A stretch of DNA of 37,202 nucleotides from Deltaproteobacteria bacterium (GTDB lineage Bacteria; Desulfobacterota; DSM-4660; Desulfatiglandales; B25-G16): NCBI GenBank assembly GCA_020351915.1, contig CP070673.1:4743787-4780988 (forward strand). Direction: 5' to 3'. Numbering within the stretch: position 1 is the first letter of the stretch; each line of letters starts with the position of its first letter. Both the position numbers and the translations under genes were made by a program. The notes below the pieces were generated by a model. It worked only from the letters and a program-made list of their open reading frames with translations, did not search any database and was not told the origin of the DNA. Shown here in pieces: positions 9,258 to 16,977 of the stretch.

Positions 9258-10085
9258 CTACACAAAGCACTTCTGCCGCTTATAGTTGAGATAATGCTCT
9301 GTGATAAAATTCAACGGTTTCTTCGCCTTTTGAAAATTTCCATGGAGTGTCCAGAAAACCTCAGAGAGATTGAGCTCCCTGGCTGACTGATGTTCTGCGG
9401 CCAACTTATAGAATCTTCGACCTTCTTTTTCATACTCTTCCGGGCTAATTTTCACCTTTCCGCGAATTTGAGGCCTGAGTTGCCCTGAGAAGGGGTAACG
9501 GTAATCTCGCTCAGCATAATCAGGAAATATGCCTAAAATAAACAGACAAATATCAGCGATCCGTTTATAAAAGCCCAGCCGATACTCATCCTCTACCGCT
9601 CCACAGAGACTCATCAGGCTGTGGATATCCAAGTCATTGAATCGGATTTTTTTCCAGATCCCCTTTCCTACCCTGAATGAAATGGCATAGCTCTCAATTT
9701 TGGTGAAAGATGAAAGCATGTCAGCCAGGTACAGCAGGAGTGACTCCTTGGTTAGGATCTCTACCACCTCTTTGGTATCAAATACCGGAATCCTCATGGT
9801 ACTGGTTCTTTCAACTGTGTAGCTCACCCCCGCCAAATCTTTGACTGCCTTCCTAAGCAGAACCTCAAAGAAGAGGGTAGGTGAGATTTTCAAAGATATC
9901 TCCTCATCATCCATCAGTTTCCTGAATACCTTATCATCCGTGACAAAGGAGTTTCTAAAATCTTCATCCTCTCTGATGATCTGCTTGAGCTTCGGTTTAT
10001 TGGTGACCTCGGGAGATGCAGTATCTACCAAGAAATCCAAATCTCTGTCAGATAATCGCAAATGTTTCAGGCTTACCCGAGACAT
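9258..10085 (-). CDS. Protein of unknown function (275 residues)
   Basis: I do not recognise a family. The protein is charged and mostly helical by eye, with no signal peptide or membrane segment. Notable features are an N-terminal ARG/LYS-rich stretch (MSRVSLKHLRLSDRDLDFL), a middle part with LLLYLADMLSSF and FRVGKGIWKKI, and a Tyr-rich segment PDYAERDYRYPFSG near residue 200. The ATG at 10085 is preferred to the TTG at 10106 because GGAAAGGGAGAGAACTCCA precedes it. Codon use and RBS make it a real gene. It is flanked by the MFS permease downstream and a ~280-base spacer upstream, so context gives no function. Confidence 0.7.
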   Translation of the reverse strand: MSRVSLKHLRLSDRDLDFLVDTASPEVTNKPKLKQIIREDEDFRNSFVTDDKVFRKLMDDEEISLKISPTLFFEVLLRKAVKDLAGVSYTVERTSTMRIPVFDTKEVVEILTKESLLLYLADMLSSFTKIESYAISFRVGKGIWKKIRFNDLDIHSLMSLCGAVEDEYRLGFYKRIADICLFILGIFPDYAERDYRYPFSGQLRPQIRGKVKISPEEYEKEGRRFYKLAAEHQSARELNLSEVFWTLHGNFQKAKKPLNFITEHYLNYKRQKCFV

Positions 10086-10385
10086 TGGAGTTCTCTCCCT
10101 TTCCAAAATCGGAAATCATGCCAGCTATTTCTTAAATCTAAGAAAGCTATCAAAGAAAATCAATACCATATTTTTTGCAGCTGAGTAGTGAGACTATTCC
10201 CTGCGTAACACACTGCTGGGTTTTTCGGTGATGAGAGGGCTCTTGAAAGTCCCATAAAATGTTGTGGGAAAAACAGGGCGTTGTGCCACGGCAGCTAGTC
10301 TAGGCCGTTCCAGAGCGAGAGCACGTAGCCGAATAGACCTCGGCCAAGAGTTGATAGATGGTGCTGTATAGATTCGGATGTCACC

Positions 10386-10658
10386 CTAATTCTTAGGTGG
10401 TGTCCTCAAATTAAGGGTAAGTTGAATGCCTTCACCTTTCTCCCTTGCCCTTTCAAAAGCTGTCTTTATCCTTACCTTGTGCTTAGAGATAAGTTCCCAA
10501 GCGCGCTTAATCACTTCAACATCTTTCTCAGAAAAATCGTTATAATACAAGCTTTGGCTCTTGATTTTCCGAGGGTTAACGTAGCCAGCACGGACAAAAT
10601 AAATGAGCTTGTCGTAAGTCAAGCCGTCAACCCGTTTCAAAACTCCGCCAGCGTACAT
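10386..10658 (-). CDS. Small MerR-like helix-turn-helix protein
   Basis: This 90-residue protein resembles the DNA-binding half of MerR-type regulators. LTYDKLIYFVRAGYVNP matches the recognition helix and turn, and YYNDFSEKDVEVIKRAWEL matches the wing followed by the second helix pair. It lacks an effector or dimerisation domain; the tail is only a charged helix (VRIKTAFERAREKGEG) and a short basic end. The start ATG is the only one available, because an in-frame TGA lies at 10671-10673. AAGGTGAGG around 10668-10678 is the likely ribosome-binding site, and it overlaps the stop codon of the decayed frame upstream, which suggests the two were once translationally coupled. Target genes are unknown. 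Confidence 0.6.
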   Translation of the reverse strand: MYAGGVLKRVDGLTYDKLIYFVRAGYVNPRKIKSQSLYYNDFSEKDVEVIKRAWELISKHKVRIKTAFERAREKGEGIQLTLNLRTPPKN

Positions 10659-10675
10659 ATCACCAAGGCCTCACC

Positions 10676-10921
10676 TTATTGAAATAGTTTAGGGATGTTA
10701 TCCCTACGCTTTTCAAAATACTGCTGATAATAGTCTTCCGCTCTGTAAGATCCTTCTTCAAAATCCACTTTATCACTATCTCAAAGACACTCAAAAAATA
10801 AAAGCATTTTCTTGTCAGTAGTGGAAATATCGTGGACGCCTTTCCAATGATCTATACTAGCTATATGGCTGCTGTATGGAATTTTTATCCCCCTCAATGC
10901 TTTTCTACTCCAGCCGGGGTT
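10676..10921 (-). pseudogene. Decayed gene upstream of the MerR-like gene, weak MsrA-like C-terminus
   Basis: A minus-strand frame reads through a protein-like stretch of ~80 codons interrupted once by TGA at 10781-10783. Before the stop is NPGWSRKALRGIKIP...HWKGVHDIS...LLFFECL; after it is DSDKVDFEEGSYRAEDYYQQYFEKRRDN...KLFQ ending at 10676. The segment YRAEDYYQQYFEK resembles the C-terminal FYxAEDxHQQYLxK block of peptide methionine sulfoxide reductase A. The MsrA catalytic N-terminus (GCFWG) is not present. I read it as a truncated and interrupted remnant. Selenocysteine at the TGA is not supported, because no Sec-family context is visible. Confidence 0.35.
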
Positions 10922-10925
10922 GCAT

Positions 10926-11132
10926 CTACACAGGCTGTTGCCGAAATCCCTTTTCTCATGGTCTAAAACGTTTCCTGAAAAATCTAAGGCTCGCTCCAGG
11001 CGATGTCAAAACTCACCCTTAGGGCTCAAACAGTTGACATCGAATATCTTCCACTTCACCAAGGGTTTCTTGGCAAAAAACGTTTTAATGACCGCTCAAA
11101 GAGATTTCCGTTTGGGCAACAGCCTGTGTAGA
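10926..11132. repeat. Inverted-repeat element enclosing a stable hairpin
   Basis: CTACACAGGCTGTTGCC (10927-10943) recurs inverted as GGCAACAGCCTGTGTAG (about 11115-11131), and sequence next to both arms stays loosely similar (GAAATCCC versus GGAAATCTC). Between them, 11001-11042 forms a hairpin with arms CGATGTCAA and TTGACATCG. The layout resembles a palindromic extragenic element or MITE-like insertion placed between the decayed gene and the HtrA promoter region. No transposase frame is present. Confidence 0.5.
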
Positions 11133-11308
11133 ATTGGCCCAAAGAAAGACTCCGGCCTCTATCTGGGTTTAAAGAAAAATCTGTTTGTTTGGGTTGAAGT
11201 TTGAAATTAATTGATTATTTTTTAGAGGTTGAGAATACGTTAATTAGTCGCATCAAATAAAATATTCTTCGCTGCACGTTACGGCACTGAAAAATCAAGG
11301 AGAACATT

Positions 11309-12760
11309 ATGCATGACCAAAAGACTACCATGAGAAAGACAATCATTGTTGCCTGGTCACTTTTTTTCCTCATTGCCGGGTTTACCCTAGCCACCTTGCT
11401 CGATCGGACTTCAACACTAACTGCCCAAACAGGCCCTGTTTTATCAGGTGCCCCCGGGTCTTTTTCACACCTGGCCAAGAAAGCCAGCCCGTCGGTGGTG
11501 AATATCAGCACGGTAAAGGTCATCAAGGGAGGGAGACAGGTTCCCCCACCATTTGGTCCCAATGATCCTTTCAGAGAGTTTTTTGAACGCTTCTTTGGAG
11601 ACCAGGCACCGAGGGACTTCAAACAGCGAAGCCTGGGGACCGGTTTTATCATCGACAAACAAGGATTCATACTAACCAACAATCACGTCGTTGAACAGAC
11701 CGATGAGATCAAGGTGACGTTAAATGACAAGAGGGAATTTGACGCCAAGATTATCGGCCGCGATCCCAAGACCGATCTGGCCCTCATCCGTATCGAATCC
11801 GACCACCCGCTCACACCACTGCCTCTTGGTGATTCGGACAAGTTGGAGGTAGGCGACTGGGTGATGGCAATTGGAAATCCATTCGGCTTGGGTCATACGG
11901 TTACTGCGGGAATTGTAAGCGCCAAATACCGTCAGATCGGAGCAGGGGCCTATGATAATTTCATCCAAACAGATGCCTCAATTAACCCTGGAAACAGTGG
12001 TGGCCCGCTCCTGAACACCGCAGGAGAAGTAGTGGGAGTTAATTCAGCTATCTTTACACAGAGCGGCGGAAGCGTGGGCATCGGGTTTGCCATACCTATC
12101 AATATGGCCAAAGACCTTCTCCCTCAGCTCAAAAAGGGAAAAGTGGTGAGGGGCTGGCTCGGTGTCATGATCCAGGAGATTACCCCTGAGCTAAAGGAGA
12201 AACTTAACCTGAAAGAGGAAAAGGGCGCTTTAGTTGGAGATGTCGTGGCCGAAGGACCTGCCGATAAAGCTGGCATCAAACGGGGGGACGTGATTGTCTC
12301 CTTTGACGGAAAAGAGATCAGCGAAGCGAATGACCTGCCCTTTATCGTGGCTTCAACCCCTGTGGGTAAAACTGTGACCGTGGAGGTAATCAGTGAGGGT
12401 AAGAAAGAGCATTTTCAAGTGCAGATTGAGGAACTTAAGGAGGAAAGGGAAGCCCAGGTCGTCAGTGAAGCCAGACCCAATTTGGGTCTGACCGTGAGAG
12501 AGATTACCCCCGAGCTTGCGAGAAATTTCGGCCTATCCGAGGCGAGTGGTGTTGTTGTGGTGCAGGTTCAAAATAATACCCCCGCACAAGAGGCCGGTCT
12601 GGCACCGGGAGATATCATTCTGGAGATGGACCAGGTTCCGGTGAAAGATCTAAAGCAATTCAACCAAATGATCGGGGCTTACAAGGTAGGGGACACGATT
12701 CTCTTTTTGGTTAAGCGTCGTGGTTCAACTCTTTACCTAACCCTGAAGGTAGCGGAATAG
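11309..12760 (+). CDS. degQ: Periplasmic serine protease, HtrA/DegP/DegQ family
   Basis: ATP-independent protease and chaperone that degrades misfolded envelope proteins. The 483-residue protein has an N-terminal hydrophobic signal or anchor (about residues 11-31), then a trypsin-like domain with the complete triad H126 (TNNHVV), D156 (KTDLALI) and S230 (GNSGGP), followed by two PDZ domains (about 282-375 and 390-480; RGWLGV and PNLGL mark their beginnings). Two PDZ domains place it in the DegP/DegQ/MucD group rather than DegS. The ATG follows AAGGAGAACATT. It appears monocistronic; the upstream 340 bases contain the inverted-repeat element. No sigma-E or CpxR-type operator was recognised. 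Whether it is DegP- or DegQ-like cannot be settled from sequence alone. Confidence 0.95.
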   Translation: MHDQKTTMRKTIIVAWSLFFLIAGFTLATLLDRTSTLTAQTGPVLSGAPGSFSHLAKKASPSVVNISTVKVIKGGRQVPPPFGPNDPFREFFERFFGDQAPRDFKQRSLGTGFIIDKQGFILTNNHVVEQTDEIKVTLNDKREFDAKIIGRDPKTDLALIRIESDHPLTPLPLGDSDKLEVGDWVMAIGNPFGLGHTVTAGIVSAKYRQIGAGAYDNFIQTDASINPGNSGGPLLNTAGEVVGVNSAIFTQSGGSVGIGFAIPINMAKDLLPQLKKGKVVRGWLGVMIQEITPELKEKLNLKEEKGALVGDVVAEGPADKAGIKRGDVIVSFDGKEISEANDLPFIVASTPVGKTVTVEVISEGKKEHFQVQIEELKEEREAQVVSEARPNLGLTVREITPELARNFGLSEASGVVVVQVQNNTPAQEAGLAPGDIILEMDQVPVKDLKQFNQMIGAYKVGDTILFLVKRRGSTLYLTLKVAE

Positions 12761-12810
12761 AAGGCCTGTGAGGCAGGAAATAGATGTGGTGCCAAGGATC
12801 TGGCAAGAGA

Positions 12811-13008
12811 CTAGAGGTTCTCCCTGACATACTCTTTGATTCTTTTTCTGATGAGCAAATAGCCTCCGATGACAAATACGAGCCCGATGATAAAGATTAG
12901 ATCGTTACCGTTGAGCATGCCATATGAAACCGCCACTATGCCAATCACACAGATGAGAGAGACCAGGATTTTATTGTGAAGTATATATGATATAAGTTCT
13001 TGTACCAT
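12811..13008 (-). CDS. Small two-helix membrane protein
   Basis: A 65-residue protein with two clear hydrophobic helices (about residues 14-31, LVSLICVIGIVAVSYGML, and 37-53, LIFIIGLVFVIGGYLLI) separated by a short NGND turn and ending in a basic tail RKRIKEYVREN. It would sit in the inner membrane as a hairpin. It is convergent to the HtrA gene, with only 50 bases between stops. I cannot name a family. GAGCGAGAGATA precedes the ATG, a weak but plausible ribosome-binding site. The composition is typical of real short membrane proteins. Confidence 0.5.
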   Translation of the reverse strand: MVQELISYILHNKILVSLICVIGIVAVSYGMLNGNDLIFIIGLVFVIGGYLLIRKRIKEYVRENL

Positions 13009-13113
13009 TATCTCTCGCTCGCCCGTTTTCTACAGCCATCCGAAAGAAATATTCTTTTCAAATGCTTTTGGCTGTTTGGCACATATTCACCAACTGACCC
13101 ACCTTTTCTATCT

Positions 13114-13263
13114 CTACAGCATTATTCCCATTTCTCCATTTGGTGATCGCAGGATTCTTTCTCCTACCTTTTTGATCGTTTCCTTACTGCCAGATACCCC
13201 TGATGTTGCTATTATAGAAATCGCCATTAAACAGGACAGAATTGCTACTGTGAATTTAAACAT
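13114..13263 (-). CDS. Possible small exported peptide (49 residues)
   Basis: The ATG at 13263 is preceded by TTTGGAGGAATA, the strongest ribosome-binding site in this part of the window, so the short frame is preferred to the longer open frame reaching 13416. The peptide starts MFKFTVAILSCLMAISII, a hydrophobic segment that looks like a signal peptide, then ATSGVSGSKETIKKVGERI and a short tail. There is no proper lipobox. It resembles entericidin-size exported peptides in layout only; I cannot assign a family. Confidence 0.4.
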   Translation of the reverse strand: MFKFTVAILSCLMAISIIATSGVSGSKETIKKVGERILRSPNGEMGIML

Positions 13264-13690
13264 TATTCCTCCAAAGACAATTTCGGAGTTATCTTTGATG
13301 GATGCCAAAATACGTTTTAGCCTGTGGGTCTCCTCGGTTTCACTGTCAAACGCTCGCAGATTTGTATTTGAGGATGTCAAGATATTATACATCATGGTCA
13401 AAAAAAGAAAGAGCAATAGTGCTCGTTTCGCGCAAAAATATTATAAAGGGCACGTTCGTGCAGAGCTGCATTGCAATTATTTATGATCGCTAACATGACA
13501 TAATGGGTTTCCTTAGGGTATAATAATAATTAAAGAAATCAGTTTACTTTTATCATGAATGTTAAGCAATTTCTGCACCAATGTTATATATTAACATATC
13601 GAAGGCTTACACCCTCAAGAATAGCCGAGAAAAAATTATTCAATAGCTAGCAAAAAAAGAAACTGCCTGTCACCTAATAAGTCTCCCAAT
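13264..13690. other. AT-rich spacer, no gene recognised
   Basis: These ~430 bases are strongly AT-rich from about 13500. A frame open upstream of the small peptide (to 13416) has no RBS of its own. No RNA gene or clear promoter pair was identified. Confidence 0.4.
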
Positions 13691-13691
13691 T

Positions 13692-13823
13692 CCCAAGGTG
13701 GCTGCCCTGAGACCAGAGTACTTCAAGGATGTTTTTCCAGCCAGTACCATGGTCGAGGTCAAGGGCTTGGTCAATAAGGATCTGATGCTGGAAATCGAAG
13801 CCGTGGCCGTCCTGGAGGAATAA
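13692..13823 (+). pseudogene. C-terminal remnant of a RidA (YjgF/UK114) family gene
   Basis: A 43-codon frame ending in TAA at 13821 encodes a clear RidA C-terminus: YFKDVFPASTMVEVKGL followed by LMLEIEAVAVLEE. It matches the family block (R)PAST.VEV..L......EIEAVAV, including the segment around the Arg/Pro-Ala-Ser-Thr substrate pocket, though the conserved Arg before PAST is Phe here. Intact RidA proteins are ~125 residues, so two thirds is missing and the sequence upstream is AT-rich spacer. RidA removes reactive enamine/imine intermediates of amino-acid metabolism, which fits its position 60 bases before a branched-chain amino-acid-type transporter. I regard it as a truncated relic of that operon. 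Confidence 0.7.
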
Positions 13824-13882
13824 ACCTTTGCCAGACAGCAAGGCGAAGCCTAAACCTAGGAAACAAAAAAGAAGAGTCCACC

Positions 13883-15028
13883 ATGAAATATTCAAGTAAA
13901 GTTTTAGGGGGCGCTATTTTGGCTTTAGGACTGGTGCTCAGTTGCGCAAGTCTCAGCCTGGCCGATATTCAGGTTGGGGCTATGCATTCCTTGACCACAG
14001 GCCTCGCTCCGCTCGGCCAGCGCCAGATCAACGCTGCAATTTTGGCGGCTGAGGAATGGAATGCAAAAAGGGGAATCAACGGAAAAAAGATTGATCTCAT
14101 CGTGGAGGATACGGCCGACTCCACAACCATGGCAATGACCGCCCTGGATCGAGTTCTCGGGAAGGATGTTTGTGCTATTCTGGGTCCTATCTGGAGCTTC
14201 CAATTGTTCGCGCTGTTCCCGGAGGTGAAAAGAGAGGGCGTCCCTCTGTTGAGCACCTCAGGGACAAGGGCTCTGACACAGAAAAATAACCCGTGGTACT
14301 TTCGCCTTTACCCTCATGATGGCATTACCAAGCGGGCCTATACTATGTTCGCCGTCCAGGAACTGAAGGCCAAGCGGGTGGCGGTCATGTGTGTAACCAC
14401 GGAATACGGTAAGTCTGGTCACGAGCTCATCTTGGAAACACTCAAAGAGCTGGGTCTGGAACCAGTGATCGTAACCTGGCACAACAAGGATGACAAAGAT
14501 ATGACTGGTCAGCTCATGTCCATAAAACGGGGGAACCCGGATGTGATCATTTCCCAAGCCCATCCGGCGGATACCGCCATCATCCTAAAGCAGCAGCGCG
14601 ATCTTGGCATCCAAGTGCCGCATGTGGCTTCCTCAGCGGCAACGATGCCCCACATTCACAAGTTGGTGGGCCCGGCCATGGACGGGGTCTACGTAGAGGC
14701 AGCCGCCCTGCCTAACTATGACCCTGACCCCAAGATCCAGGCCTGGACAAAAAGGTATGTTAAAAGATTCAAGACAAAACCAGATTCCTTTGCGATCCTT
14801 TACTACGATGGTGCGAACTTCGTTTTCAGTGCGATCAAGGCCGCGGGTTCGAATCGGGCTAAGATTGCCAAGTGGTTGAGAGGGAATAGATTTCAGGGTC
14901 TAGCCGGCCAGTACGTCTTTGACAAGGAGCAAAACGGAGCTCATTTCGCCATCATCGTGCAGTACAGCTGGAAGGATGGCAAGGTCGTACCTCGGCTTGT
15001 TAAGAAGTACGATCTTAGCCCTAAGTAG
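13883..15028 (+). CDS. livK: ABC transporter substrate-binding protein, LivK/HAAT type
   Basis: Periplasmic binding protein (381 residues) that captures the substrate for the transporter encoded by the next four genes. It has an N-terminal signal peptide with cleavage likely after residue 27 (SLSLA then DIQVG). A Cys at 21 preceded by VLS leaves lipoprotein processing possible. The mature part shows the family-I periplasmic fold: GLAPLGQRQINAAILAAEEWNAKRG, the GPIWSF hinge region, STSGT, and the C-terminal YYDGANFVFSAIKAAGS block. Ligands of this family are branched-chain or other hydrophobic amino acids, amides, or aromatic and dicarboxylic acids; the specificity here is undetermined. A hairpin in the gap to livH (15044-15063) may keep its transcript level above that of the membrane genes. 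The ATG follows AAAAAAGAAGAGTCCACC, a modest Shine-Dalgarno. Confidence 0.93.
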   Translation: MKYSSKVLGGAILALGLVLSCASLSLADIQVGAMHSLTTGLAPLGQRQINAAILAAEEWNAKRGINGKKIDLIVEDTADSTTMAMTALDRVLGKDVCAILGPIWSFQLFALFPEVKREGVPLLSTSGTRALTQKNNPWYFRLYPHDGITKRAYTMFAVQELKAKRVAVMCVTTEYGKSGHELILETLKELGLEPVIVTWHNKDDKDMTGQLMSIKRGNPDVIISQAHPADTAIILKQQRDLGIQVPHVASSAATMPHIHKLVGPAMDGVYVEAAALPNYDPDPKIQAWTKRYVKRFKTKPDSFAILYYDGANFVFSAIKAAGSNRAKIAKWLRGNRFQGLAGQYVFDKEQNGAHFAIIVQYSWKDGKVVPRLVKKYDLSPK

Positions 15029-15043
15029 AGGACTCTGCGATCT

Positions 15044-15063
15044 CGGGGAGTGCTCTCTCCCCG
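15044..15063 (+). terminator. Intra-operon hairpin after livK
   Basis: CGGGGAG, loop TGCTCT, CTCCCCG: a perfect 7-bp GC-rich stem 15 bases after the livK stop. No T-run follows, so it is more likely an mRNA-stabilising or partially attenuating element. Such hairpins commonly separate abundant binding proteins from their permease genes. Confidence 0.5.
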
Positions 15064-15123
15064 GGGTTCAGCTAGTTTTGGGAGCAGTCCTTGGTTTCTT
15101 AAAATACTTTCGGGTAGTGGTAT

Positions 15124-15993
15124 ATGATTATTCAGGAGATTATTAGTGGTGTGGCAGTAGGTTGTATCTATGCCCTCGTCAGTTTCGGGTTTGTGCTCAT
15201 CTATAATGCAGTGGGCGCGGTCAATTTTGCATACGGTGAGTTGGTCATGTTCGGTGGATATTTGGGATTCGCGGCTTCGGTATGGCTAGGTTTTCCTCTG
15301 TGGGCTGCTATGATCTTCTCGCTGGTAGCCATGACCCTGCTGGGCATATTTTACAATGAATTCGCTTATTACCCCATGAGGCATCGACCCGTCGTAGTTG
15401 TGATTATCGCCTCCATCGGCATGAGTGTTTTGCTCAGAAACGGCGCCCTTGCAATCTGGGGTCCAGATGCCCTGAAAGTAAATTCATTTGTGGGGGACGG
15501 CATCTTAAACATTGGAGGAGTGGTGATCCCTCAGCATAATGTGCTGATCGTCTTGGTCACGGCCTTTGTTTTCATTGGGCAATATCTCTTCTTTGCCCGG
15601 ACCTCAATTGGGCGCAAGCTGGAAGCCACCGCCCAGGATCAAGAGATGGCACGACTCATGGGCATAAAAGTACGGTGGATGATTGTATTGACCTTTGTTT
15701 TAGCGGCCTGGCTGGCATCAATAGCAGGATTTTTGCTGGCGCCAATCTGGTTCCTGGAGCCGGACGTTGGGTTGTATATTATCCTCAAGGCCTTCATTGT
15801 CATTGTGATCGGTGGGTTCGGCAGCGTCCCCGGGCTTGTGGTTGCCGGGCTGTTCCTTGGTGTGACTGAGGTGCTGGTTGCCTCCCACCTGACATCAGAA
15901 TATAAGGACGTGATCTCTTTTCTTATCTTGATCACGGTCCTCATGGTCTTGCCCCAGGGTTTCTTCGGAGAAAAGATTGCTGAAAAGGTATAA
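15124..15993 (+). CDS. livH: Branched-chain amino acid-type ABC permease LivH
   Basis: Inner-membrane subunit, 289 residues, about eight helices. It begins with the family signature: an N-terminal helix, then GVAVGCIYALVSFGFVLIYNAVGAVNFAYGELVMFGGY. The cytoplasmic EAA-like loop (LEATAQDQEMARLMGI) contacts the ATPases, and a late GGFGSVPG turn is conserved in LivH proteins. It pairs with LivM, whose start is 9 bases downstream of the LivH stop, and was probably translated from the same mRNA as livK. The gap before it (95 bases) contains the hairpin and little Shine-Dalgarno sequence, so the ATG was taken from homology of the N-terminus. Confidence 0.93.
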   Translation: MIIQEIISGVAVGCIYALVSFGFVLIYNAVGAVNFAYGELVMFGGYLGFAASVWLGFPLWAAMIFSLVAMTLLGIFYNEFAYYPMRHRPVVVVIIASIGMSVLLRNGALAIWGPDALKVNSFVGDGILNIGGVVIPQHNVLIVLVTAFVFIGQYLFFARTSIGRKLEATAQDQEMARLMGIKVRWMIVLTFVLAAWLASIAGFLLAPIWFLEPDVGLYIILKAFIVIVIGGFGSVPGLVVAGLFLGVTEVLVASHLTSEYKDVISFLILITVLMVLPQGFFGEKIAEKV

Positions 15994-16002
15994 GGACAGG
16001 GG

Positions 16003-16956
16003 ATGATAATGACTTTGGAAAAGAGAAAGATACTCGTTGCCTCGATGCTTTTGGTGATAGCAGTGATACTGCCGATCTTTTTCAGGGACTCACGATATTA
16101 CATGAACATTTTTAACCTGGCCGGCATTTTCATCATTCTCACATATAGCCTAAATCTTACTCACGGGCTCTTGGGTCTTATTTCTATTGGTCATGCCGGG
16201 TTTTTCGCTGTTGGCGCTTATCTTTTGGCTGGCATGACAATGGTCTTTGGGTTTAATTTTTTCCCAGCTCTCTTCCTTGCGGGAATCGGTGCTGCAATAG
16301 TCGGGGTTTTGCTCGGCTTTCCGGCAATTCGCATGGTCGGGCATTACTTTGTTTTGATCACCCTTGGATTCGGCGAGATAGTTCGCCTGATCATCCTAAA
16401 CTGGAAAGAGGTAACGGGCGGGGCAAATGGTGTAATCGATATCCCGGTGCCCACCCTGGGTCCCTGGACCTTTGACACCCGTTTTTCGTACTACTATCTG
16501 GTCTTGTTCTGTATCGTCTTATGTATGGTTGTGACATCAAGGTTGCGCCATTCCAAGTATGGACGTTCCATGTTGGCCCTGAAGGTTGGCGAATTGGCTG
16601 CTACGGTGATGGGGGTGAACCCAAAGAGTAATAAGCTGATTAACTTCGGTTTGTCTGGGTTTTTTGCTGGACTGGCCGGAGGGCTTTACGCCAGCTACAT
16701 GAAAACCATCAGCCCGGAGGTTTTCTCTGTTGGGTTATCGGTGGATATTCTAACAATGACTCTCGTTGGCGGTTCAGGCACTATTGCCGGTCCGGTGGTA
16801 GGGGCTACATTTTTAGTATTCTTGAAAGAGTGGCTGCGTTTCATTAGAGAGTATTACATGATCATCTACGGAGCTGGTATAGTTCTGGTCATGATTTTTA
16901 TGCCGTACGGTTTTGTAGGTTTAGCTAAGCGGATTTGGGCGCGATATCAATCGTAG
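16003..16956 (+). CDS. livM: Branched-chain amino acid-type ABC permease LivM
   Basis: Second inner-membrane subunit, 317 residues, with the characteristic YSLNLTHGLLGLISIGHAGFFAVGAYL stretch near residue 50, the EIVRLIILNW segment, and the cytoplasmic loop LRHSKYGRSMLALKVGELAATVMGVN that docks onto LivG/LivF. A GGSGTIAGPVVGA block near the end is typical. An AAGGACAGGGG sequence precedes the ATGATAATG start; the first ATG is used, but the second, six bases on, is equally possible. It is the partner of LivH, and the 21-base gap to the next gene is occupied by the livG ribosome-binding site. Confidence 0.93.
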   Translation: MIMTLEKRKILVASMLLVIAVILPIFFRDSRYYMNIFNLAGIFIILTYSLNLTHGLLGLISIGHAGFFAVGAYLLAGMTMVFGFNFFPALFLAGIGAAIVGVLLGFPAIRMVGHYFVLITLGFGEIVRLIILNWKEVTGGANGVIDIPVPTLGPWTFDTRFSYYYLVLFCIVLCMVVTSRLRHSKYGRSMLALKVGELAATVMGVNPKSNKLINFGLSGFFAGLAGGLYASYMKTISPEVFSVGLSVDILTMTLVGGSGTIAGPVVGATFLVFLKEWLRFIREYYMIIYGAGIVLVMIFMPYGFVGLAKRIWARYQS

Positions 16957-16977
16957 CGGCATTGTAAGGAGGAGAAG

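Noticed and set aside
10781..10783. TGA in the MsrA-like remnant read as selenocysteine
   Set aside because: No Cys-aligned position or Sec insertion hairpin was recognised, and the fragment is truncated anyway; nonsense mutation is simpler.
14843..14860. GGTTCGAATC-like sequence suggestive of a tRNA T-loop
   Set aside because: It lies inside the livK reading frame with no acceptor stem or cloverleaf around it.
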